Below are positions 55,054 to 64,000 of a stretch of DNA of 64,000 bases, piece after piece. Within the stretch, counting starts at the first letter, position 1, and each line of letters opens with the position of its first letter. Both the position numbers and the translations under genes were made by a program. This DNA is from Paratinospora sagittata. Lineage: Eukaryota > Streptophyta > Magnoliopsida > Ranunculales > Menispermaceae. Location of the stretch: assembly GCA_035771175.1 (NCBI GenBank), contig CM069593.1, positions 38,112,241-38,176,240 of the forward strand. Direction: 5' to 3'. The notes below the pieces were generated by a model. It saw only the letters and a list, made by a program, of their open reading frames with translations, searched no databases and was not told where the DNA came from.

Positions 55054-55221
55054 TGGTTCAATGGATACTCAAGTTGCGAAATCTAACCTTATGAAGAAGA
55101 GGTTGCGAGTTCGAACTTGGGGGAGGCCCTATATTATTCATGGGAGTGTTAATAATATGGATAAATGATCACGGTGACAGGCGTCCTTGTGTGGCGTGGC
55201 TGGCCGAGATGGGACAATATT
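55054..55221 (+). repeat. tRNA-SINE-like core B
   Basis: TGGTTCAATGGATAC (A-box-like) and GTTGCGAGTTCGAACTTGG (B-box-like), same order as core A; a few substitutions (GAAGAAGAGG, CACGGTGACAGG). Confidence 0.65.
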
Positions 55222-55588
55222 ATGGATCCATAATGGCTAGGCGTTCGCCCCGAGGGGGTGCGCCCGTACCTGGGTAGGGGGCACGCTGTGCAACCCAGGG
55301 TGTGACAAAAAGGCCTTATGTATACATAAGGCCTTTTTGTCACACCCTGGGTTGCATAGCGTGCCCCCTACCCAGGTGCGGGCGCACCCCCTCGGGGCGA
55401 ATGCCTAGCCATAGTACCACATAATATTGTCCCATCTCGGCCAGCCACGCCACACAAGGACGCCGGTCACCGAGATCATTTATCCATATTATTCACACTC
55501 CCATGAATAATATAGGGCCTCCCCCAAGTTCGAACTCGCAACCTCTTCCTCATAAGGTTAGATTTCGCAACTTGAGTATCCATTGAAT
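55057..55588. repeat. Near-perfect 530-bp palindrome
   Basis: Centre at 55322/55323 (CTTATGTA|TACATAAG). Outward on both sides come AAGGCC, TTTTTGTCACACCC and the GGGCGCAC block, then cores B and C in opposite orientation. The only sizeable difference is GGATCCATAATGG on the left versus a GTGGTACTATGG block on the right. Confidence 0.85.
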
Positions 55589-55590
55589 CA
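55423..55590 (-). repeat. tRNA-SINE-like core C
   Basis: Reverse-orientation copy of core B; on the minus strand it begins TTGATTCAATGGATAC and has the B-box-like GAGTTCGAACTTGG. It abuts the copia LTR tail. Confidence 0.65.
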
Positions 55591-55703
55591 ATTTTGTGAC
55601 TTGAGGAGAATACAAGTCAGACCCATTTTTTCGACACAGTCCCGAAAAAATTCGACAGTGTCTGTTTTTCCTTTCAAGTTTTACCACGATTCCGCACAAC
55701 AAA
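55589..55703 (+). repeat. copia 5' LTR tail
   Basis: CAATTTTGTGACTTGAGGAG to CCGCACAACA, ending three bases before the primer site. Holds an inverted GACAC/GTGTC pair around a CGAAAAAATTCG block (about 55632-55660). The LTR start is not separable from the palindromic repeats, which may be part of the LTR. Confidence 0.55.
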
Positions 55704-55705
55704 TT

Positions 55706-55719
55706 GGTATCAGAGCCAA
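55706..55719 (+). promoter_or_regulatory. Primer binding site of the island copia
   Basis: TTGGTATCAGAGCC, matching initiator-Met tRNA, follows ACAACA. Confidence 0.8.
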
Positions 55720-55929
55720 GGTGAAGCTTTGGAAGAAAAACGGACACTGTCGAATTTTTTCGAGACTGTGTCGAAATTTTGAGTTTCTGTAAAAGTGATC
55801 GAAACTGTTTTCTGATCACCCGTGGAGGTAGCTCTTGTTTCCAGGAGTCCAACGCAATCAACGGCGAGAAAAACGGACAAGAAACGAGTTCCTAGGAGCA
55901 ATTCAAAGTCTGATTCCTGTACAGCGTTT

Positions 55930-56400
55930 TGCCGGCACTGTTCATTCCGACCCGGATCTGCCGACACTGTTCATACAGCCCATCTTCGCGGTCCAGCCCA
56001 TTCGATCAATACTATTCATCACTGGTCCAGTCCACTTGCCAGCTACTGTTCACAGGCCCATATTTTTTTTGATCCAAAACTGTTTATCCTCTGGCCCAGC
56101 ACATTCTGCCATCACTGTTCATCACTGTGGCCCAGCCCACTCGTCGGCCCAGTTTAAAGGCCCAACCTTTCTGATCCAGAACTGTTCATCCACCCTGGCC
56201 CAGCCCACTCTGTAAATGCTGTTCACAGGTCCGTCACTGTTCACCGGCCCAGGAACTGTTCCGGCCCATCACTATTCACCTGATCATCACTGTTCCGGCC
56301 CGTCACTGTTCACCGGCCCGCCCCCAGTTTTGGTCCGCCACTGTTCCTCAAGCCCAGTCCGCGTTCAGCCCGACACTATTCATCAATTCCGGTTGACCAA
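55930..56400 (+). repeat. Leader array of ACTGTTCA and GGCCCA words
   Basis: About 15 copies of ACTGTTCA or one-base variants (ACTATTCA, ACTGTTCC) and at least 8 GGCCCA words lie in 470 bases between primer site and gag. GGCCCA is the complement of TGGGCC, the core of plant site II (TCP-bound) promoter elements. Translation across it is repetitive and not conserved in frame. Confidence 0.75.
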
Positions 56401-56588
56401 CCATATCCTGCTCATTTTTTGTCTGATTTCAGCAAAGTCAGACTCATTTCCACCATTTTCGACCGTTCCGGACGCAACCGTGCAATCAGTTTCTGCAGAT
56501 TCAGCTGCTAAGTTATTGATATAGCTTAGTTGGAGTTGTTTATCATTTTTTCAAGCACTTTTCGGCGTCATACATATCTTCGGTCTTA

Positions 56589-58266
56589 ATGGCGGAGGAA
56601 ATTCCAAGCACAAGCAGGCCTTGGCAAAGAAGTTTGATGTCCAACGCAAAGTTCGAGGTGGAGAAATTCAACGGCACCAACAACTTTGGCATGTGGCAAT
56701 GCGAAGTTCAAGATCTCTTATTCCGGGAAGGATCACATATCGCCTTGGAAACCAAGCCCAAGGATATGTCCGATGATGATTGGTATTTCATCAATCGTCA
56801 AGCTTGTGGAACAATCAGACTCTGCTTAGCCAAAGATCAGAAGTACTTTGTCATGAAAGAGACTATGGCAATAAGTCTCTGGAAGAAACTGGAGGACAAG
56901 TACATGACGAAAAGCGTAGAGAACCGCCTCTACCTGAAGAAGAAGCTCTATCGTTTTCAGTACAAGGAAGGTACTCCCATGAGTGAGCATCTTGATAAAT
57001 TCAACAAGATTCTCGCTGATCTACTAAATCTTGATGTTGATCCTCTTGATGAGGATAAGGCACTATTGTTGTTAAACTCTTTGCCTGAAAGTTATGAACA
57101 TTTAACAACAACTTTGCTATATGGTAAAGATGAGGTTAAATTCAGTGATGTTTCAAATGCTTTGGTGAACAACGAGTATCGAAGGAAGGACCAGCGCGAT
57201 CACAAGGAAGCATCACCAGCAGCCTTGACGGTATCCAGAGGCAGGGCTAACAACAAATCTGATAGATCCAGTGGGCGAGGCCGATCTCGCTCAAAGTCAA
57301 AAGGACCTTCATCACATCAACGTCTTGCAAAGGATGAATGTGCCTATTGTCACCAAAAAGGGCACTGGAAGAAAGATTGTCCAAATAAGGGCAAGACAGA
57401 TGCAAATGTGGCACAGAAGGCTGAAGAAGATTCTTCATTCTCAGTTTCATCTATAGACATTCAGTCTGATAGATGGATTTTAGATTCCGGATGTTCCTAT
57501 CATATGTGTCCAAATCGCCATTGGTTCTCAAAATTGGATGAGTTCGATGGAGGAGTCGTGGTCATGGGCAGCAACAATACCTGCCACACAAAAGGTATTG
57601 GAACTATACGCCTTAAGATGCATGACGGTACAACAAGACGGCTTACGGACGTCAGATATGTTCCAGATCTGAAGAAAAATCTGATATCCTTAGGAGTCCT
57701 TGATTCCAGCGGTTAGAAGGTAACCATTGAAGGTGGAGTTCTGAAAGTTGTACGTGGAGCATTCTTGGCCATGAAGGGTACTAAGAAAGGAAATCTTTAT
57801 TTCCTTGATGGACACACAGTAATCGGAAGTGTCTCAGCTTGCACCAGTTCTAATGATGTTTCATCGGACACTTCCCGACTTTGGCACATGCGACTCGGAC
57901 ATGTTGGAGAGAAAGCTCTTCAAACCTTGATCAAGCAAGGTTTTCTGAAAGGTGCAAAAATCGGAAAACTTGACTTCTGCGAGCACTGTATCTTAGGCAA
58001 GCAGACGAGAGTTAAGTTTGGCACTGCCATCCACCGCACAAAAGGAACATTGGATTATGTTCATACTGACGTTTGGGGACCCTCTCAAAATGCTTCATTG
58101 GGAGGTAAACGTTGGTTTGTTACTTTCATTGATGATTTCTCACGCTATGTTTGGGTTTATACCATGAAGCATAAAGATGAAGTGCTAGATATCTTTCTTA
58201 TATGGAAGAAAATGGTAGAAACCCAAACGGGAAGGAAGATTAAGAGGCTCAGATCTGATAATGGAG
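56589..58266 (+). pseudogene. Tnt1-like copia gag, protease and N-terminal half of integrase
   Basis: Starts at ATG 56589 (MAEEIPSTSRPWQRS). One frame is open to 58266 except a single TAG at 57714-57716 (after DSSG). Gag: KFEVEKFNGTNNFGMWQCEVQDLL, then LWKKLEDKYMTKSVENRLYLKKKLY and LNSLPESYEHL; zinc knuckle CAYCHQKGHWKKDC. Protease: WILDSGCSYHMCPN. Integrase: LWHMRLGHVGEKAL...CEHCILGKQTRVKF zinc site, HTDVWGP (first catalytic D), LRSDNGG (second D). The reading of integrase then stops at the inversion joint. The rest is on the other strand at 60715. Confidence 0.9.
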
Positions 58267-58408
58267 GCAAAATCTGTTTGACTCAGTCTCAGTGTTTGGG
58301 TTTAATCTCCACCTCCACCACATGTGGAACAAGGCTCCTCCACACCTACAATCTCTCTACAGATAGCAAACTTCCTTCAAAAAACTGTTGCTGCCTCCAT
58401 TAGTGCCC
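58267..58408. other. Inversion joint with RT scrap and copia 3' untranslated DNA
   Basis: AAAATCTGTTTGACTCAGTC (58269) is an inverted copy of 59222-59247 in the RT gene, about 30 bases with one mismatch. Then, read on the minus strand, GTGGTGGAGGTGGAGATT is a likely polypurine tract, upstream of which lies the 3' untranslated DNA after the RT-RNase H stop at 58409. Confidence 0.7.
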
Positions 58409-59930
58409 TTAGGCACTCCGACGTGAGATGTTGATCAAGTCCAAACAATGTTGAAACTTGATCCCTGTAACCACCTTTGTAAGCATATCTGCGGGGTTAT
58501 CTGCAGTCTTGATCTTTTGCAGAAGAATATTCCCTTCTTCTACTATTTCTCGAACAAAATGAAAACGAACATCAATATGCTTCGTTCGACTGTGATGAAC
58601 TTGGTTCTTTTCCAAACAAATGGCACTCTGGCTGTCGCAGAAAACTTCAACATTCTTCTGCATAATTCCCAAGTCTTTAGTCAATCCATGAAGCCAGATT
58701 GCTTCCTTGAAAGCTTCTGTTACTGCCATGTACTCTGCCTCTGTAGTAGACAAAGCAACTGTTGACTGTAGTGTTGATTTCCAACTCACTGGTCCTCCTG
58801 CCATAATGAAAACATAACCAGTAGTAGATCTGCACTTGTCAAGATCTCCAGCATAGTCCGAATCCACATATCCGACTAGATGCTTATAACTTTTCATATC
58901 TCTCTCGAACTTTAAACCAATATCCACAGTACCATGAATATACCGTAGAATCCACTTCACTGCTTGCCAATGGCCCTTACCGGGGTTGTGCATGTAACGA
59001 CTTACCATACTTACAGCATGTGAAATGTCAGGTCTGGTACACACCATAGCATACATCAAGGCACCAACTGCATTTGCATATGGAATGTTCTCCATTTGCT
59101 TCTTCTGATCCTCGGAATTTGGTGACATTGATGAACTTAGCTTGAAATGTGGTGCCAATGGTGTGCTCACAGGTTTTGTGTCATTGCCAATGCCAAAAGT
59201 TTGAAGAACTTTCTTCAAATACTGAGACTGAGTCAAACAGATTTTTCCTTTGGCCCTGTCTCGAGTTATCTCCATCCCGAGAATTTTTCTGGCCTCTCCA
59301 AGATCCTTCATTTCAAACTCTGAGCTCAATTGACCCTTCAGTTTGTTAATCTCCACCTTGCTTTTAGATGCGATTAACATATCATCTACATATAAAAGTA
59401 AGTAGATAAATGTACCATCTTGAAGTTTGCGATAGTAGACACAATGATCAAACTGACTCCGAGTATAATTTTGCCCTTGGATGAAGCTGTCAAATCGCTT
59501 GTACCACTGTCTCGGTGACTGCTTCAGGCCATACAGTGACTTGCTCAACTTGCAAGCCCAATTCTCTCTTCCTGGTACTTTGAATCCATCTGGTTGAGAC
59601 ATATATATCTCCTCGTCCAAATTACCATGCAGAAAAGCAGTTTTGACATCGAGTTGGGCTAACTCGAGATCAAACTGTGCAACCAAAGCCAATAATATTC
59701 GAATTGACGAATGCTTAACAACAGGTGAGAATACCTCATTGTAGTCAATTCCTTCCCTCTGAGCGTAGCCTTTTGCTACCAGTCTGGCTTTGTATCGGAT
59801 ACCATCTGTGTTGGGAGAGCCTTCCTTCTTAGCAAAAATCCATTTGCAGCCAATTGGTTTCTTTCCTTTTGGAAGTGGAACCAACTTCCAAGTCTAATTC
59901 TGATGGAGTGATGTCATCTCCTCATTCATT
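58409..59930 (-). pseudogene. copia RT and RNase H, inverted half
   Basis: 491 uninterrupted residues (59884-58409): [72 protein letters not shown] and [13 protein letters not shown], the YVDD active site. RNase [24 protein letters not shown] (catalytic D), [22 protein letters not shown] (E) and [13 protein letters not shown] (D). Length and motifs are those of a complete Tnt1-like enzyme. It is in frame with the integrase half upstream, separated only by two stops (near 59938 and 59895). Confidence 0.9.
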
Positions 59931-59938
59931 GCCATTTT

Positions 59939-60715
59939 TCACTTATCACTTTCCATACTCTGAATAGCATCTTTGTAATTGTATGGAATATCATCTCCGG
60001 TGACTGGAAATGCATATGCAACCATGTCAGTGTACCGAGCAGGTTTGCGGATTTCTCTTCGTGGTCGACTGGTGGCAATTGATTCTGGTTCTTGACTGAT
60101 GTCTGGTCCTGGAGCCTCCACCTCAACTGAGATTTCCTCCTCTTCTTCAGGATGGTTGGATATCTCGGCTGACTTGCTAGGAGTTACTGGAATATCTAAC
60201 TCCACCTGCTGAGGCAAATTTGGATCGCGATTTTCTTTATCAGAAACTGTATGCTTTAACATCACAGATTCATCAAAAGTTACAACTCGACTTTTGACAA
60301 TTGTCTTTGTATCAGGGTTCCATAGTCGGAAAGCCTTAACTCCTTCACTAAAGCCCATGAAAATCGCTTTCTTGGACCTAGGATCCAGTTTGGATTCCTT
60401 CACATGGAAATATGCAGTGCATCCAAAAATGCGCAGAGAATCATAATCTGAAACGGGGTGTCCAGACCATACCTCCTTTGGAGTTTTGCCATCTAGTGCT
60501 GTTGCAGGAAGTCTATTGATGATATGAGAGGCATATGACAAAGCTTCAGCCCAAAATGCCTTGCTCAGTCCGGAATGAGATAACAGGCAGCGAACTTTAT
60601 CAACCAAAGTACGATTCATGCGTTCAGCAACACCGTTTTGTTGTGGCATGCCTGGGACTGTGAAATGTCTGACAATCCCTTCATTCTCACAAAATTTCTG
60701 AAATGGAGGCCACAA
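59939..60715 (-). pseudogene. copia integrase C-terminal half, inverted
   Basis: Begins WPPFQKFCENEGIVRHFTVPGMPQQNGVAERMNRTL, which holds the third catalytic residue (E of VAERMNRTL). It continues with FWAEALSYASHIINRLP, GKTPKEVWSGHPVSDYDSLRIFGCTAYFHVKESKLDPRSKKAIFMGFSEGVKAFRLW, then the acidic linker to RT (EEEEEISVEVEAPGPD, RRREIRKP-type). The D,D part of the catalytic triad lies on the other strand at 58030-58266, so the enzyme is split. Confidence 0.9.
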
Positions 60716-60718
60716 AAT

Positions 60719-60882
60719 TGGTTCAATGGATACTCAAGTTGCGAAATCTAACCTTATGAGGAAGAGGTTGCGAGTTCGAACTTGGGGGAGGCCCTCCCTG
60801 TGCTGTGGATTGTGCAGGGGAATAAATGATCTCGGTGTCCGGCGCCCTTGTGTGGCGTGGCTGGCCGAGATGGGACAATATT
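60719..60882 (+). repeat. tRNA-SINE-like core D (variant)
   Basis: TGGTTCAATGGATAC and GTTGCGAGTTCGAACTTGG as in core B, but the middle hairpin has another sequence: CCCTGTGCTGTGG...GTGCAGGGG in place of ATATTATTCA...TGAATAATAT. Suggests a second subfamily. Confidence 0.65.
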
Positions 60883-60994
60883 ATGGATCCATAATGGCTA
60901 GGCGTTCGCCCCGAGGGGGTGCGCCCGCACCTGGGTAGGGGGCACGCTGTGCAACCCAGGGTGTGACAAAAAGGCCTTATGTATAGTACCACAT

Positions 60995-61162
60995 AATATT
61001 GTCCCATCTCGGCCAGCCACGCCACACAAGGACGCCGGTCACCGAGATCATTTATCCATATTATTCACATTCCCATGAATAATATAGGGCCTCCCCCAAG
61101 TTCGAACTCGCAACCTCTTCCTCATAAGGTTAGATTTCGCAACTTGAGTACCCATTGAGCCA
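60995..61162 (-). repeat. tRNA-SINE-like core E
   Basis: Minus-strand copy beginning TTTGGCTCAATGGGTAC, with B-box-like GAGTTCGAACTTGG and the ATATTATTCA-type stem. Flanked by GTGGTACTAT arms leading to the island's right end at 61261. Confidence 0.65.
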
Positions 61163-61266
61163 AATGGTTCAATATTATGTGGTACTATGGCTAGGCGTTC
61201 GCCCCGAGGGGGTGCGCCCGCACCTGGGTAGGGGGCACGCTGTGCAACCCAGGGTGTGACAGACCA

Positions 61267-62225
61267 AGACTGCACACTTCCTTCCTATGAGCGCCAAAAA
61301 CTTTGTGGATAGACTGAGCAGATTATATGTGAGTGAGATTGTGAGACTTCATGAAGTGCCCTTGTCTATCGTGTAGGATAGAAATCCACAATTTACGTCG
61401 AGGTTTTTGGCAGGCTTCGCAGACCCAATTTGGGACTCGTCTCCGACTTAGTACAACGTTTCACCCTCAGATGGATGGTCAGTCCGAGAGAGTGATTCAG
61501 ATACTGGAGGATATGCTCAGTTCTTGCATTTTAGAGTCTGGTGGTGGTTGGGGTGCGCTTTTGCCCTTGTGTGAGTTTGCTTACAACAACAGCTATCAGG
61601 CCAGCATCGGTATGGCACCGTATGAGGCTTTGTATGAAAGACCCTGTAGATCTCCAGCTTGTTGTTGGTACGAGGTGGGTGATACGCAATTATGGGGCCT
61701 TGATGCAGTTGTTGAGTAGACAAAGAAAGTCAAGCTGATTCGGTAGAGGCTGAAGTCGGCTCAAGACAAGCAGAAAAGTTATTATGACAACCGACATAGG
61801 TTGTCTCACCACGCAATGGTCAAACGAGGTTCGGCGTCAGGGGGAAACTTGCCCCTAGGTTCATTGGACCATTTCGGATTGTTTAGAGGATTGGACAAGT
61901 AGAGTACAGGTTAGCTCTAACTTCTTAGCTCGAGGATTTTCATGATGTATTTCATATATCGACGCTGAGGAAGTATAATGAGGATCCATCAAAAAAGTCT
62001 TATCCCGATCCAGCTCATGTGCTTGATGTGAGTCATCTGCAAGTTGGGGAGGATACGACTTATGGGGAGTTGCCAATTCAGATTGTGGTTCTACTGATTC
62101 AGAAACTTAGGAGTATGGAGATCCCGCTTGTGCGAGTCAAATGGCAATTCCATGATAACGAAGAGCAAACCTGGTTGCGTGAGGACTAGATGAGGGAACA
62201 ACTCCCCGATCTTTTTGTAGAGTGA
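61267..62225 (+). pseudogene. Tekay-like integrase, part after the island, with C-terminal domain
   Basis: KTAHFLPMSAKNFVDRLSRLYVSEIVRLHEVPLSIV continues the core split at VDRLT; a TAG replaces the Ser of SDR. Then GTRLRLSTTFHPQMDGQSERVIQILEDML (E), CEFAYNNSYQASIGMAPYEALYERPCRSP. The end frames give QIVVLLIQKLRSMEIPLVRVKWQFHDNEEQTWLREDQMREQLPDLF, a chromodomain-like tail. Several indels. Confidence 0.85.
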
Positions 62226-62265
62226 GGTTAGTTCTCTTGATTTCATTTTGAGGACAAAATCTCTT

Positions 62266-62301
62266 AAGTTGGGGAGAACTGTAACGCCCGTACCTTAGGA
62301 T
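62266..62301 (+). repeat. Polypurine tract and first 22 bp of the 3' LTR
   Basis: TTAAGTTGGGGAGAAC precedes TGTAACGCCCGTACCTTAGG, identical to the start of the 5' LTR at 48169. The LTR is then interrupted at 62302. Confidence 0.85.
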
Positions 62302-64000
62302 TGTCACAACCCACTGTACGTGACGTCATGACTGGCACGGAACCCTCGGGTATACCCTCCGGCGATACACCCCGCGTCCCATCAACCTAACTTAAACACA
62401 AATCCCAAATACAAATGATCCTATATAACATCCATCCAAACATGATCAACAACAATAAATATTACATCTCCAAAATACCAACTATAAAATTCCAAAAGTT
62501 CAAATAATATAAAACCATACACATCCCATCTATGTGTTAATTATATATATGTTAGGTGTTATTATGTACATAATAATAAAATACAAAAGTGTACAACACC
62601 TATATCAACAAAATAATGAAAGGAATGCTCCACAGTCAAGCCTTCCCTTTACTCTTCCTATTAGAACCTGAAAGGATAAGGATGAGGTGTGAGCTAGAAC
62701 AAGCTCAGTGAATTTCTTCTACAAGTGGCTACATATATGTGCATTTATGTAAAACATGTCAAGATCATTAAAGTGTTTGAAATAACATGATATAACATGG
62801 TGATGAAACAAGATTACATACATGCTAATATAATGCATCATGTCATAACAAGACAACGCATACCATTTAAATAACATGCAATGCAATCCTAACACCCCCT
62901 AGGTAAGAATCAATTCGGGAACACGAGTGCGCGAAACCCATGCCCGAACGACCTCTTAACCGTATTCTAATAGGAATTTCAACGGCACGTCACCGATTTA
63001 CAATTCTTTCCAAACCCTATTTCAGGTCTAGGTGAACCATGGCTGCGCCTACCCTTAAAACCCTCTGTCAGGTCCAAGACTTACAAGACTTCCCTAAGAA
63101 AATCAAAACTAGAAGACCCAACCAAATTACTAACCCAATGGAATATGCTCAAATTCATTTCACGAATCAATTAAAACATGCATATGCCATATCCATATAT
63201 ATATATATATATGAATTTGAAACAAATTATATAATACAATGCCACGTATATGAAAACCAACAACTAAAGAGAACACTCACACTCAATTGGCAAAGTCTAG
63301 CCAATCCAATTTCCAATCTGCAAGCGAGTACTAGTAAGATCACAAATCACCTCACGTACCTCGACTTCCAACTAGCCCACTTGGGTTACTCAAATCAATT
63401 AGAATTCCAACATAATACACATGGTTCATACAATACTAAAATCAGCCAAAGTATGCTAATAACCATGTTTAGACGCAATATCAAAGTCAACTAATGATTC
63501 TAGAATGGTTCGCCCATGAGCCAAATCTTTATTGTCCAATTTAACCCATTAACATCAAATTAAACTACACATAACCCAAATTGAATGCCATAGGTTGATC
63601 CCCTTGATCTCAAACACTATAATACAAAGCATTCAATCATATTAAGGGTTAATTTGACTATTCATCTAGTCAATTTCACCAATTGACTAAGTCTTGGTCA
63701 AAATCCCCAATTTGGGCAATACATAGCCTAAGGTCAAATTAAACTAAGTCTTTCAATTTTAACACAAGTCCAAACATTCTAAATACATAATTCTATCCAA
63801 TTTGGGTTCAATTAAACAATCCCCAAGTAAATTTTATCAATTGACTCGATTTGGGTCAAAAGCCCCAATTTCATGGAAATCCCCAAATCACATGGAAATT
63901 GTCAATTTACATGGCCTAAGCCAAAATTACTCTACAATAGGGTTTCCTCTACTTAAGATCATTAAATTAGAGTGTCATACATCCATATTTATTCATCAAT
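62302..64000 (-). mobile_element. Tekay-like LTR, minus strand, continues past the window
   Basis: Starts on the plus strand TGTCACAACCCAC; the reverse complement matches the LTR end at 50800-50897 (TGACGTCATGACTGGCAC, ACCCT...ATCCTCCC) and 14400-14775. Other shared blocks: GTGAGCTAGAACAAGCTCAGTGAA (compare 50460), GAAACCCATGCC (compare 50235), CATGGCCTAAGCCAAAATTA. A 151-residue frame at 63039-63494 is by chance. (TA)n at about 63196-63213. The far end lies outside. Confidence 0.8.

Larger units (their letters stand above)
54707..61261. mobile_element. Foldback-ended, internally inverted copia island
   Basis: 6,555 bp starting TGTCACGCCCTGGGTTGC and ending GCAACCCAGGGTGTGACA, inserted in the Tekay integrase with a perfect GACCA duplication. 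Order: three tRNA-SINE-like units (two forward, one reverse), copia LTR tail, primer site and gag to mid-integrase forward, then 3' untranslated DNA, RT-RNase H and the rest of integrase in reverse, then two more SINE-like units (forward, reverse). Both outer ends are the same sequence in opposite orientation. GC content is visibly higher at the ends than in surrounding DNA. Confidence 0.85.
48169..62301 (+). mobile_element. Tekay/Del-like gypsy element, heavily nested
   Basis: 5' LTR (48169-50897), primer site, gag, protease, RT, RNase H, integrase (split at 54706 by the copia island), chromodomain-like end, purine tract AAGTTGGGGAGAA and the first 22 bases of the 3' LTR (62280-62301), which is then cut by a minus-strand LTR. 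Several frameshifts and stops. The long LTR, the order of domains and the EEQTWLREDQMRE end fit the Tekay/Del chromovirus clade. Confidence 0.85.

Noticed and set aside
58448..58765. Plus-strand frame over the RT gene
   Set aside because: Antisense shadow of the intact RT-RNase H frame.
63039..63494. 151-residue frame as a gene
   Set aside because: Lies in a minus-strand LTR; composition is that of translated AT-rich DNA with a (TA)n run.

Overview
This window is nuclear DNA of a flowering plant, probably a dicot or another AT-rich angiosperm; the species cannot be named from sequence alone. The evidence is the repeat content: Ty1/copia elements with initiator-Met tRNA primer sites, a Sirevirus-type LTR preceded by multiple polypurine tracts, Ty3/gypsy elements of chromovirus and Athila types, hAT MITEs with 8-bp target duplications, and a host gene fragment with GT-AG introns. 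I see no intact host gene, rRNA, true tRNA gene, CRISPR array or bacterial-style operon. Nearly everything is transposon, mostly broken and nested.

Layout from left to right. 1-1563: tail of an LTR joined to a decayed hAT transposase. 1564-5127: non-coding DNA containing a diverged tandem array of about 195 bp period. 5128-11812: a minus-strand gypsy element with long gag and pol frames, followed by a second copy of its pol end beyond the 5' LTR. 12094-14775: a solo LTR with a perfect 5-bp target duplication. 14904-15357, 21282-21975, 23114-23589 and 24244-24786: hAT-like MITEs. 15741-21120: a decayed minus-strand gypsy element with a chromodomain. 23651-26601: a truncated copia element with one of the MITEs in its gag. 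26602-32893: LTR pieces, including a Sirevirus-like LTR with an array of covarying small hairpins.

33913-48168 is an Athila-type gypsy element split by two insertions. A minus-strand Sirevirus-like solo LTR (34784-42513) sits in gag and itself holds a coding-poor gypsy derivative (34945-41037). A 1.4-kb solo LTR (44571-45973) sits in the reverse transcriptase. 48169-62301 is a Tekay/Del-like gypsy element. Its 5' LTR carries three exons of a plant SMUBP-2-type helicase gene with introns. Its integrase is split by a 6.55-kb island (54707-61261), and its 3' LTR is cut after about 22 bp by a minus-strand LTR that runs off the window.

The island is the most unusual object. It is a Tnt1-like copia element whose 5' half reads forward and whose 3' half reads backward. 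It is bounded by long palindromic, tRNA-SINE-like repeats with identical inverted ends (TGTCAC...GTGACA) and a perfect 5-bp target duplication. The other two standout observations are the helicase exons in an LTR and the covarying hairpin array. None of these shows a working new system; they are evidence of unusual retrotransposon replication, capture and RNA structure.
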